Assembly: GCA_029216955.1 (NCBI GenBank)
Contig: JANAVB010033217.1
Coordinates: forward strand, 1,499,059-1,563,058
Direction: 5' to 3'
DNA: 64,000 bases
DNA from: Iris pallida
Taxonomy: Eukaryota; Streptophyta; Magnoliopsida; Asparagales; Iridaceae
The position numbers and the translations under genes were made by a program. Positions 10,333 to 21,135 of the stretch are shown here, piece by piece (within the stretch, counting starts at the first letter, position 1; each line of letters opens with the position of its first letter). The notes beneath the pieces were generated by a model. It was not told the origin of the DNA. It saw nothing but the letters and a program-made list of their open reading frames with translations, and did no database searches.

Positions 10333-13300
10333 TTACGAGTCAAACAGGTCAGGATATTGCGATCGGATATCATCCTCATGCTCCCATGTTGACTCTCCCA
10401 AAGTGTGATGACCCCAAGCAACACGGACTAAACTAATAGTCTTGTTCTTGAGTATCTTCTCTCTCCGGTCCAATATAGACACGGGCCTCTCCTCATACGA
10501 AAGGTTGGTACCAACAAACAATTCTGAATGATCCAGGATGTGGCTCGGGTCTGGGATATACCGTCGTAGTTGGGATACATGGAAAATGTCATGTTCCTCA
10601 CGTAACGACGACAGAAGAGCGAGACGATAGGATACATCACCTACTTGTTCCAGAATATCGAACGGTCCTATATAGGACTAAGCTTTCCCCGTATATCGAA
10701 ATGAATGACGCCACGGTTAGGCAAAATCCTTAGGAATATATGGTTGCCGACAGAAAACTCCAAAGGGCGCCGACGAGAATCGGCCCAATGGCGCTGGCGA
10801 TCTTGCGCAACTCGAAGATGATCCCTGATTCTTCTGACTACCTCGACTGTCTGAGCAATCATTTCCGGACCGAGTATCTGCCTCTTCCAACATCATTCCA
10901 TGCTTGCGGGATCTGTATTTCCTGCCATACAGTACCTCGAATGGTGCCATCTGGATACTGGCTTGGAAACTATTGTTGTACGAGAACTCCACCAGGTGCA
11001 GGTGATATTCCCACGAACCACCGAAGTCGAGCGTGCAAGATCTCAATATCTTCCAAGGTTCGTATGGTACGCTCTGACTGACCATCTGTCTATGGATGGT
11101 AAGCTAAGCTGAACTGGAGGTGAGTTCCTAAACTCTCTTGCATGCTACGCCAAAAGTGCGACGTAAATCTGAAATCTCTGTCCGAGGTGATACTGACTGG
11201 TACTTCAGAGATACATCTTGCTAGCTGAGCCATCGGCTGACCAATTCTGAATGGAAAAAAGTGAGCCACCTTCGTGAGCCTGTCTATAATAATCCAAATA
11301 GCATCTCTACCGGTCGGGGACCTAGGTAATCCAGTCACAAAATATGGTTATATGCTCCCACTTCCATTCTGGAATCGACAAAGGCTGAAGAAGTCCAGCC
11401 GGCCTCTGATGTTCGGCTTTAACTTATTGGCAAACTAAATACCGAGAGACAAATCGGGCTATCTCCTCTTCATGCCATTCCACCAAAAGTGCTGACGGAT
11501 ATCACGGTACATCTTTGTGCCACCGGGATGAATGGAATTCTGATAACTGTGAGCCTCGGCCATGATCTCTTATCTGATATCTCTACTGGGTACACAAGAC
11601 GTCTCCCATGTCGAAGTGTACCGTCTTCATGGATACATAACTCGGGCCGTCGTCCTGTCTCACACTCTGCTCTGAGCCGCTGAAGCTTGAAATCTGTTGA
11701 CTGCGCCATCGGATCCTCGACTATAATGGACTGAACTTGCATACTGGCATCAATGCCACACTGGTAGGAAGGACAACTTCTATACCCATCTTCTGAAGAT
11801 CTGCTAATAGTTCAGGTTGCGCTGTTAGAAAATAAACTCCGGCTCTCCTGCTCAATGCATCTGCAACAACGTTGGTCTTCCCAGGATGATACTGCAGGTT
11901 GACATCATAATCCACAAGTAGCTCTAGCCATCTTCTCTGACGCATGTTAAGATCCTTCTGGGTGAAAACATACTTCAAGCTCTTGTGGTCAGTAAAAATC
12001 TTCACCCTATCTCCATATGAGTAATGCCTCCACAACTTAAGTACAAACACTACTGCCGCTAGCTCCAAGTCATGGGTTGGGTAATTTCTCTCATGATCAC
12101 GAAGTTGTCATGACACATAAGCTATTACCTTCCCATGCTGCATCAGAACATCCTAAGCCTCTGTCTGAAGCATCAATACACTGAGAATCCTTCGGTTCCA
12201 TCTGGAAGCGTGAGAATGGGTGCCGTCATCAAGCCACGCTTCAACTTCTCAAAAGAATCTGGCACTCTGCTGTCCAAGCAAACTGTATATCCTTGCGGGT
12301 CAACTGGGTCAATGGCGCTGAATTCCGAGCAAAGTCTGAAATAAATTGCCGGTAGTAGTCGCCAAGCCAAGAAAATTGCGAACTTCTGCAACTGTACTAG
12401 GTACTGGCCACGTCTCAATGGCCATGATCTTCGGGATCCACTTCTACCCCTCCTCTGGTTGATATGACCCAAGTACGAAATACGGTCGAACCAGAACTCA
12501 CATTTACTAAACTTGGCATACAACTGGTGCTCTTTGAGAATCTGGTGAACAACTCTGAGATGCTGCTCATACTCCACTTCACTCTTGCTATAGACCAGGA
12601 TGTCGTCTAGGAACACAATCATGAACTGATCTAAGTAGGGCATGAAGATACGATTCATGAGGTCCATGAATACGGCCGGCGCATTGGTTGCTCCAAAGGG
12701 TATAACAAGGAACTCCCAATGCCCATATCTAGATCTGAAAGCTGTCTTCGGGATGTCCTGCTCTCTGACTCTGATCTGATGGTATCCTGACTGCAAATCA
12801 ATCTTCGAGAATACTGCTGTCCCCTTGAGTTGATCAAAAGTCATCTATCCTCGGAAGAGGGTATCTGTTCTTGATTGTCACTGAGTTCAAGGTACGATAA
12901 TCAACATAATCTGGACGTACCATCCTTTTTTTTCACAAGAAGCATCGGAGCTCCCCAAGGCGATCCACTAGCACGAATGAATCCCTTGGTTCTAAGTTCT
13001 TCAATCATCTTGTACAATATCTCTAACTCTGACGGCGCCATCCTGTAGACTCTTTCTAACACTGGAGCTGTCCCTGGGATCAAGTCAATAATGAACTCGA
13101 TCTCTCGCTCCGACGACATCCCTGGAAGCTATTCTGGAAAATATCTGGAAACTCTTCAACTATCCGGGGCAACTGTACTGCTACTACTGCCATCCGTAAT
13201 ACTGGAGGAGAAGGTTCAACTTTGCCTCGGGAAAAAGAAAACTCTGGCCTGCCTGGAATGTTAAAAACAACCTTGCCGATATGAAAGTCTATCCTAGCAT

Positions 13301-13924
13301 ACTGGTCTCTCAACCAATCCATCCCTAAGACCACATCGTAGTCGGCCATCGGAAATTCTATCAATCTAGCAAAAATTCTCTACCGCTAACTACGATCCGA
13401 CACGAGAAAAACACTCTATCTACTCCCACAAGACCTTAACCAGTAAGTATTTTAAGCCTTACTGATAAGGACTCGGGCTCCAGTCCTATCCGTGTCGCGA
13501 ATCGTATAGACATAAATGAATACGATGCACCAGAGTCAAATAATACTGAAGCTGAAAAGGTGTTGACGAGAATAGTACCTGCCACCACCTCACCTGGTGC
13601 CAATTCTTCCTCTCCCATGGTCAAAGCCAACACTTGACCATGTCCTCTGGGGGACGGGTCCCCTCTGCTGAAAACCTCTCTGTCTGTTCTGGATCAGGGC
13701 TTGGGCTTGGGCGTACTGCTGCAGTCTCTGCTGCAGGAATGCCTGGGCCTACGTCGGCAATGACCTCGGGAACGGGTACTGCTGCTGCTACTGGACTGGT
13801 GCTGGTCCTCTCACGAAGGACTAGAGAAGGTGATGAAGATGAACTCCCCCTATTCGGGCAGTTCCCAATCCTGTGGTTTGGGGCACCACAAACTAAGCAC
13901 AAACCCTGTGCTCTGCGACAGACG
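10333..13924 (-). pseudogene. Gypsy element 1 gag-pol remnant, Tekay-type chromovirus (copy A)
   Basis: Order on the minus strand: one gag zinc knuckle CLVCGAPNHRIGNC (about 13895); protease with DSGASYSF (about 13535) and VLGMDWL (about 13330); reverse transcriptase with [13 protein letters not shown] and the catalytic FLDD (about 12602-12607); RNase H with [11 protein letters not shown] and DALSR (11721-12068); integrase with [18 protein letters not shown] (about 11040); and a C-terminal chromodomain with RPVSILDRREKILKNK (10333-10521). The chromodomain and sequence style point to the Tekay/Del branch of Ty3/gypsy. The reading frame is broken many times. Several breaks differ from copy B, including a run of 8 T at 12926-12933 against 7 in copy B and a missing AT nearby, so many are probably consensus errors. 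The gag upstream of the zinc knuckle is missing: the gene stops at 13924, where an LTR fragment begins. Confidence 0.85.
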
Positions 13925-14869
13925 CAATTAGGGGATTGAATTCATGTGGGTACATTGTCCAAGAATGTATGTACCCTTAAGTAATTTGGTGGTTGCAACA
14001 CATGTCAGTGTGCTGGAAATGTGCCCTACTCGATGGTGGGCTACAAATCCCATGATGGGGCCCAGATAGCGGGATTGCCTGTAGCTGGGAAATCTCTCCA
14101 TGACTACTGGATTTCTAGTTGTTAGCCTTAGTCAATTTCAGTAGGTATCCCTGGCCGTGGTATTCAGGGTTTCCTATCCTAGACATGATGCAAGACAATA
14201 CTGGTTTATTTGTACAAACACAATCGTCCACGGTGTCCAGGTCACTCATTCTTGTCGTGTCAGGCTAGCTGTCATAACAGCGTATCGAGATATATCATGT
14301 CAAGTTTACTTGTCAAGAGTGCGCCACGGCAGGCCACTTTCGTGTGCATGAAACATATCAGAATTTATATTGCATGGCATAAGCATAAAGGTAGCATTTC
14401 AAATAATAAATAATAATATAATAATAAAAGAGGACAAGGACTATGGAAAGGGCCATGCGGCTGGAAGAGAGCACATGCGGCTGAGAGGGAACTGGCGCAT
14501 ACGGCATAGATAAATGGGTTCATGCGGCAGAAAGGGTGCGCGCTCATGCGGCTGGAAGAGGACGAGCGCATGCGGCTGGAAAGAACGGTTCATGCGGCTC
14601 AGTGATGCGCGTATATGCGGCTGCGGGTCAGCAAGCATATACGGCAAGGTGAAATGTCTTCATATGGCCAGGAGGGGGAACAGGGTATGCGGCTGGAAAA
14701 GGAGCGGGCTTATGCGGCAAGGAGCATGCGGGTCTATGCGACAAATGGGGATGGATCTCTATGCGGCCAAGAAGGACGCAAGCATATGCGACGAAAAGAC
14801 TGCAGGCTTTATGCGGCCAGGCAATATGAGCATATGCGGCTGTCGATCAATAAGGCTATGCGGCTGAGT
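13925..14869 (-). mobile_element. Truncated 5' LTR of gypsy element 1 (copy A)
   Basis: This matches 8534-9307 of the 3' LTR, from AATTAGGGGATTG to ATGCGGCTGAGT, with scattered substitutions. It keeps about 170 bp (14290-14460) that the 3' LTR lacks. The part of the LTR next to the coding region, the primer binding site and most of gag are gone. The outer part is cut at 14869, where the Tat-like LTR starts. Confidence 0.8.
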
Positions 14870-15460
14870 TGTAGAAGCATGGAAAAGGATAAAGAAAGAT
14901 CCATGCGGCCAAGGATCCCCATGCGGAGAGAGCTCATGCGGCTCAGGGACCCATGCGGCTCAAGCGTCTATGCGGCTCGAATAGTTCCATGCGGCCCAGA
15001 GAGGAGCCACGTGGCCCTCAACAGCTCTCCCTTTGTCTTCTACTGCATTTAATGCCTTGACGGCTGACAGCTCTGACCAATGACAGAAAGATGCAATAAT
15101 GACTCTGTCATAATGGCAGACTCCTAGGGAAACGAAGGATATCTCTGACACAATCTGTCAAACCCCAAAGACCTTTAAGCCTTGACACGTGGACAGTAGT
15201 ATACGGCTCAGACGGAGGCCATCCATGCGGCTCAGGCAGAGGCTAACCATGCAGCTCAGGCAGAGGCTACCCATGCGGCTCACAAGGACTATCTTCATGC
15301 GGCTCACTGAGAAGCCACCAATCATGTGGTCGCCTACGCTCATGCGGCACAGATCATCTCCGTGCGGTTCAAATGTTCAAAGGCCACTCCCAAGCAGCCT
15401 TGACACGTAGCCAGCCTTATACGGCTCAGTGGAGGGGTGATCCTCATGTGGCTCAGATTT
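14455..15460 (+). repeat. ATGCGGCY octamer array across the element 1 / Tat LTR boundary (copy A)
   Basis: The left part (14455-14869) is the homologue of the 8911-9300 array. Right of 14870 the octamer continues in the Tat-like LTR, for example at 14911, 14929, 14944 and 14961. At 15228-15300 it occurs in near-identical 24-bp units of the form CATGCGGCTCAGGCAGAGGC. Units become diverse after 15300. Confidence 0.85.
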
Positions 15461-16200
15461 CCTAAGTGGCTTGCGGTTCTGCCAGCGTCCCTACAGCTAT
15501 CAGCCTCATAATAGTGGGACACGTGGCAAGATTCATCAACAAATCCTAACAACCAGGTTTAGTGCCATCCTTATAATTACTGGGATCAAATCAGATCATT
15601 TGCAATCAATCAAATTGAGCACGTGGCGGCAGAAGATCCGAGCTTGGCATAATAAATCATGAGGATTTATGGCAATCATCATTAATTGCCCACAGAGATT
15701 TGATGCAATTACATTAATTGCTCAAATCTATTATGAACGGCCAGATTCATTGACCCTTAACCGCCGACTTTTGAGAATGGGCAATCATTGCAAAACCCTA
15801 ATGATGCCCCCACTCTTATAAATAGCAAGGTGCATTCCTTGCAACAGGAAGAGACAGACATAGACAAGCAGAGAGCAGAGAGCGAAGAGAGAGAGAGCAC
15901 CCCCCTCGGATCCAGAGAGTCAGAGAGAAATTGAAAGGAGAGCATTTCTTCATCAACGCCAAGCAGTTCTTCTACAGAGCCAAGGCTGCACCCGATCGTC
16001 CAAGGAGTAAGGCAGAGCTGCCGTCGCTTTCCCGAGCCTCTACCGTCACCCCAGAATCTAAAATAAATAATTATACTTAGATTGCTGTACCTAGTTTTGT
16101 TTTCGTCCCTAGGCTTTCTTTGTACAAGCGAGTTTGTATTGTGAGTCTAAGTTCAGTCCTCCCGATAATTGTTCTGTTCTTTTACAATCAATGGCAAACA
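14870..16200 (+). mobile_element. 5' LTR of a Tat/Ogre-like element (copy A)
   Basis: Proposed limits are TGTAGAAG at 14870 and GGCAAACA ending at 16200 (TGT...ACA). The right end is well supported: three bases further on lies an 18-nt tRNA primer site, and a TATA box sits 380 bp inside. The left end is inferred, because it is exactly where similarity to the element 1 LTR stops and a TG occurs. No 3' LTR partner is present. Confidence 0.6.
15817..15824 (+). promoter_or_regulatory. TATA box of the Tat-like LTR (copy A)
   Basis: TATAAATA follows a C-rich GCCCCCACTCT and precedes an AG-rich leader, the usual layout of a plant RNA polymerase II start. Transcription would begin near 15848 and run into the gag region. 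Confidence 0.65.
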
Positions 16201-16203
16201 CGA

Positions 16204-16221
16204 TGGCGACTCTGCTGGGGA
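16204..16221 (+). promoter_or_regulatory. Primer binding site, tRNA-Arg type (copy A)
   Basis: TGGCGACTCTGCTGGGGA starts with TGG, complementary to a tRNA CCA end, and lies 3 nt after the LTR end. This form of primer site is known from Ogre/Tat elements, reported as complementary to tRNA-Arg. The tRNA assignment is from memory of the family. Confidence 0.8.
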
Positions 16222-17639
16222 CAAACTTCTCCATGGTTGAGAGTTGGTGACGCAATCAGATGCAGCCAAACTTGGCTCCACGCAACAGAAGATGGTCGTC
16301 TGCTTCGACCAACAGGTTTGAAGAAATGCTTTCTGAGGAAGCGCTGGCCGGTCCAGAAGCGAACCCGCACAAAGAAAGCTCGCAGCGAGTGGAGGCCAAA
16401 ATAATTTGCTCCTTTCCAAGCTCTGGATGGAGTACTCTCTGCCCAAGACGGCGAAGGCAACTCTCGCGCGGCCCCACTTCGAGCCATAGAGGACTCTGCT
16501 GTCCCCAAGTCGGTAGAGGAAAGTACTACGATGCTGGACTTGCAGGGACAAAGAGCGATTCTATGTGCTCCAGAAGAAACCGAACAAGGGCACTAGCCGC
16601 AAAACGAAGACTCATGGCCAAGATTGCCAGCCGCATGAATGATGACCATGCGGCTGAGACTGCTAGCCAAATGCATAATACTCATGCGGTCTGGATTTCC
16701 AGCCGCATGGAGAATACTCATGCGGCCAGGATTTCCAGCCACATGGAGAAGACCTATGCTGCTACGACTGCCACCGCATGAAGATTATTGATTCCAGCCG
16801 CATGATGCCTACTCCACGCGGCTCTGTCTTCGACCGCCTCTCCTATGGTCCTGATCTTTGTGCTTCTAAGAAGACATGTCTGACTCTCTCCAGCACCACT
16901 TAGACTCTTCCTACTATGTGCCCTCACGCACTAGAGTAAAGAAGTATAGGGCAGCATGAGCTTGGCAAGCTCGGTCCGCTGATCCGACCTCTGACCATCC
17001 GAGCGTCCACATACTATTATGCGGGCCTCTGACGGGAAGTTGTACAGAACCACTCGAGTCCAGCCCCCGGCGGCAAACGGACAGAGAGGTTCCCAAAATC
17101 CAGAAAGCAAACATGGTCGATCCGGACCATCTGACTTGCGTGAGGCCATCCTCCATAAACGCAAGGAAAGAGAAGGTGCCTCGGGGTACAAAGAGTCCTC
17201 CCACGGACGTCACTGCACCCAAGTCATCGTCAACTGCTGTTGTAATGACGCGACGGTACGAGAAGACCGACAGTCTATTCAAAGACTGCAACAACCATGT
17301 TCAGAGGATGAGGCACCTTCCGTCGTCTCCTGCAACTCTACTCAGAAAATCCTGCCCATGGGAGAGGAAAGAAGACCAATGTTTCCAGCCCGAAGATTTC
17401 AACCACTATGACTAAGAGACTATCGTCTAAATGGGTGCCCACCACCGGAGTTTTCCAAGGTACCGTTCAAAGACGAAATCTGCTACAGTGGGAGATTCAT
17501 CGTCCACACCACTGGGGGTTGCTGGGACTGGGGGTAGCACTCCTCAGAACATCCACGATAATCCGATGTTCCAAGGAGATGAGCCCGAGGAAACAACTCT
17601 CCCATCAGATACACAAGGGCCGACGTCCCCGAGGACGTC
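16222..17639 (+). other. Leader / 5' coding region of the Tat-like element (copy A)
   Basis: This stretch lies between the primer site and gag. Frames are open in pieces on the plus strand but interrupted in both copies. It contains the 36-bp octamer repeat (16610-16787). No domain is recognised. Tat/Ogre elements often have an extra ORF before gag, and this may be a remnant of one. Confidence 0.4.
16610..16787 (+). repeat. 36-bp repeat with inverted octamer pairs (copy A)
   Basis: Units start at 16610, 16644, 16680, 16716 and 16752. Each has ATGCGGCY near its start and its reverse complement RGCCGCAT about 14 bases further on, so each can fold into a hairpin. The first unit has lost 2 nt compared with copy B. 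See 39065 for the in-frame version. Confidence 0.85.
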
Positions 17640-19089
17640 CACGACTCCCAAGATGAAGCAAACTCTGAAGCTGGCGGTACTATCCCTTTTGAGTCCGAAC
17701 CAGAGAAGAACATTCCCACATACCCCGATGACTTCTCGCTACAGGGGTATGATTCGGAGGGCACGTCCTCCACCGTTCCTTCCATCTCTCCTCATGTAAA
17801 GACGGTGTTCATGACGGACAGCAACCAAGGTGGTTCCAGTGATCGCCAACGCATCGACACTCTGGAGGCCATACTGCATGCCTTGGTCAAGTCTGTGGAC
17901 GAGATCAAAGCGGCCCCTCCAACTCTCCAAGGAGGGATGCCTGGCCAAACAAGCGCGGGTCCCACAGTCAATGCGGACTCGAACTCAGCGCACCGAACCC
18001 GGGCAACAATCCTCCTGAAATGACGGCCCCCACCACTGTGGATGAGGCCAGGGAAGCAAAAAGAGAGGTCCAGGAGCTCCGAGCCATGTTTACGCTCGAG
18101 AAACCTCTCAAGACCTCAGAATACGGCAACCATACCTTGCTGCATGGAGGGATGTCCCCTTCCCACCAAGATATAAGCCGTTCAATATCAATCCTTATGA
18201 TGGCAAGACCTCCGCAAGTCGGTACATCACTTACTTCGAGGTCACCACTGACCATCTGCCCTATGACGATGCCATCCTTATACGATTATTCATCAGGGCA
18301 TTGGAAGGAGTCGCCTTCGACTGGTATCGCAACCTGCCGGACAACTACTTCCACTCCTTCGCCAGCTTCAAGCGCATGTTCTTGGAGAGATTTTATGAAG
18401 TAGGACAGGACATCACGATGTCCACCCTCATGGACGTCGTCCAAGGGGAGAAAGAGCTGACAAGGAACTATATTGAGCGGTTTTACCAAACCGCAATGAA
18501 GCTGCCGTCTGGTAACCCGGATTCCTTCTTAATTGAAATTTGCCAAAAGAGATTACTTCCAACAATCAGCCTCTGGATGGGCGAAAGTCAATTCAAGGAC
18601 TGGAAGACGTTTATCATCAATGCCACAAGCGTCGAAGAACGATTGAAAAAGGCTCGCCAACTGGGATTACACATCTCAGAGGAAGAAGACAAGGACAGGC
18701 GTCCCAACGCCAACACTAACAATGGGGATAGCTCCACCAACAATCGGGACAACAAGGACAAGCTGGCTATGGTGGCCGACACAGCACAGAAACCTGAGCC
18801 AAAACCGACAAGCAATGGCCACAAATGACCTACTCCTTCGAAGACGGCCATATCAAGCCCATCTTGGACATGCTCATACAAGGAGACAGAATTCAGCTCC
18901 CTCCACCAAGACGGGAACCTCGGCCGCAGAAATGAGAGCCCAAAGTACTGCCATTACCACCGCTACGTCCACCATGCTACATACGACTGCTACCAACTGA
19001 AACGGTACATCCAACATCTCATCGATTCGAACGCTCTGGCCATCGATTTCGAAGAGGTAACTGTGGCAGCCAATATGGTATCAGTATAA
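17640..19089 (+). pseudogene. Tat/Ogre-like gag (copy A)
   Basis: An acidic, low-complexity N-terminal part (17640-17810) is followed by a helical segment with RQRIDTLEAILHALVKSV (17835-17890). The retrotransposon gag core has GVAFDWYRNLPDNYFHSF and FKRMFLERFYE (18308-18400), which is the gag family of Tat/Athila elements, then a polar C-terminal tail. The protein would form the virus-like particle. The frame shifts near 18090 and 18830. A TAA at 19087-19089 ends gag in both copies, and the following frame continues into the protease without a start, so readthrough or a mutated sense codon is possible. Confidence 0.75.
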
Positions 19090-20512
19090 TTTGGCTGCTT
19101 CCCTCCAACAGAGACTCAAGACGGTGTGATCTCCATCCCTCTGGCGACAATGGAGATTGCTAATCTTCTACCTCCCCGGGATCAGGCTGCTGGTCTAGTG
19201 CCCCTCACCATATCACGGGGAGAGGTCATATGGGTCCATCCGGACTTGGTACTCGAGGTGACTCAATCCATACCACCTTCCATTCGCAAGAAGAAGAGTG
19301 GAAAAGTCAGATCCTGTCGTACAATCTCGGCAGATATCGAAGAAGCCACAGCTGTCGTCACTCGGTCTGGGACACAATCCCAACCTGTGACTGATAACTC
19401 GGCTGAAGATCATCAGCCAGCTACTGCTGACACTCTGGGACCTTTTCAGCCTCCGACGACCGACAAGCCTAGGCCGAAGGAGACTCGCTTTAACAAATCC
19501 CTCCGAAAAGAGGCACCACAGGGGCTGGAGAAGCCCTACAACTTCGACATCTTGGCACAATTGGCCAACACACGGCCAAGTTATCATTATACGAGCTCCT
19601 GAGACTCTCAAAGGATGTTCGCGCGGCTTTGAGCGATGCACTCCAAAATGTCGACGCCTATCTGGCTCAGGTCAACCTCACAAGAGAGAGCCCGCCTGCA
19701 AATCTCCAAGACAGCGCTTGCACAGGAGCGATGCCCAACATTGTCACTCTGCAGGATATGTTCATCAAAACCAACCTACACGATCGCCCGTTATATTACA
19801 CTGGATACATCGGCGACGTAAAGGTGGATCGGATGCACATTGATCCCGGTTCTTCCATAAGCATCATCCCGAAGGGTCTGTTATACCATCTCCGTATTCC
19901 TATGCATCGCCTGACGCCAACAAGCACCGCCATCAGCGGTTTCAATTCAGGCAGGAGCTACCCAATTGGAAAGATTCGTCTGAAGTGCCAAATTGGCGAT
20001 CTCCAGTTGGAAGTCACCTGTTATCATAGACGCAGACACTTCCTACAACATCCTCTTGGGGCGCCCTTGGATACACGATTATATGATCATACCTTCCACT
20101 CTGTACCAGTACTTCAAGTATGTCGACAAACACGGCTTCGTAAGGACAGAATTTGCTGAATCGATCCCTTCAAAGGGGTCGAATCCTACTACTCAGACTC
20201 CTGCTTATACGAAAAGTCGAAGAGGCACCTTGGTGAAGGAGACGTACAAACTCGTACTGAGACAGCCACAGGATCAGAGGAACCTCTGACGATCCACCTC
20301 CAAGCTCGTAAACCTGGCAAGTCCGTGCCCCTTACAGCCACTCTGCGTAAGGACACAATCAGCCTCTCGGCACAAGAAGAGCAAATGATAATCCGGCTGC
20401 CAAGGTCCGGCCAAGCGCCAAGACCCACAACGGAGCTACTGACAATCAGGCTGCCTAGAGTCGGCCAGCCACAAATGGAGAAGCTCAACCCCCTCCCGAC
20501 AAGCCAATGATG
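19090..20512 (+). pseudogene. Tat/Ogre-like protease region (copy A)
   Basis: A linker is rich in the KPYNFDILAQLANT and ELLRLSKDVRAALSDAL type of sequence usual before the Tat/Ogre protease. The aspartic protease domain has the active-site motif DPGSS (19842-19856) in place of the common DTG/DSG, and NILLGRPWIHDY near 20050, the second conserved protease motif. The active-site Asp and Gly are present. Several 1-3 nt indels relative to copy B break the frame, for example at 19570, 19885 and 20025. No reverse transcriptase follows. Confidence 0.75.
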
Positions 20513-20954
20513 ATACGCCCCTCAGGAAGAATCGTCACCCCGATACAAAGTCTGGGGCTTCTAGCGAGCCAAAACTCCCCGCCCAGCATCAGGTACCAAA
20601 CTGGGGGTCGCTAGTTTGCCAACAACTCCACGCTCGGCTTCACCAGCTGAACCCCTGACGATCAAGCTGCCCAGGTTGTCCTCTCAGTCTTCATTTATAC
20701 AGGGGGTGGCCAAAGAAGAACCGGAGCTAGCCAAGTATGTGGCTGTCCACACTGATGTTCCCTTCGTAGATGATGTAATCCGCTAGAAAAGATACCTTAC
20801 TTCATCAATAAAGGGCTATCTTTGAACTACCTTGAGCTTAATAAGCTTGTACAATGTATGCTATGGAACACGGTATAGGCACTCACCTACACACACAGGT
20901 GACGAATGTTTACACCGCAAACCAGCTTATCCCAGTGGAAGACGCTTACCGTAT
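20513..20954 (+). pseudogene. C-terminal tail of the Tat-like ORF, IRLPR repeats (copy A)
   Basis: From about 20280 the encoded sequence repeats a short hydrophobic-basic motif: LTIHLQARK, MIIRLPRSGQ, LTIRLPRVGQ, LTIKLPRLSS, spaced 20-60 residues. It ends in a unique segment with PYFINKGLSLNYLELNKL. No known domain is recognised. The frame runs straight into the copia LTR fragment at 20955, so the rest of this element is lost. Confidence 0.55.
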
Positions 20955-21101
20955 AATACCCAATCCAACTCCATTGGGATATTTCTACTATATATGAAAT
21001 ACCCAATCCAAATCTATTGGAATATTTCTATTATATATAGGAATACACAATTCGACTCTAGGTATTTTTTACATAGGATGGGAACACCACCCTCTCCAAC
21101 A
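20955..21101 (-). mobile_element. Truncated 3' LTR of the copia element (copy A)
   Basis: This 147-bp stretch matches the first part of the 5' LTR at 25005-25647, including the repeated CCAATCC...ATTATATATAGGAATA pattern and the terminal CTCYAACA. The other 500 bp of the LTR are missing, and Tat-like coding sequence joins directly at 20954/20955. Confidence 0.8.
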
Positions 21102-21114
21102 AATCTTTCCCTTC
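21102..21114 (-). promoter_or_regulatory. Polypurine tract of the copia element (copy A)
   Basis: The minus strand reads GAAGGGAAAGATT immediately before the 3' LTR start TGTTGG. The position and purine content fit the plus-strand primer of copia elements. Confidence 0.7.
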
Positions 21115-21135
21115 ATAACTATGTGGAAGGGGTCA

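Noticed and set aside
10333..13924. Endogenous pararetrovirus as the source of the RT
   Set aside because: Integrase, chromodomain, LTRs and polypurine tract are all present, which fits Ty3/gypsy and not a caulimovirid.
17019..18023. Multiple overlapping ORFs before the Tat-like gag on both strands
   Set aside because: Most are shadow frames. Only the acidic stretch continuous with gag has support.
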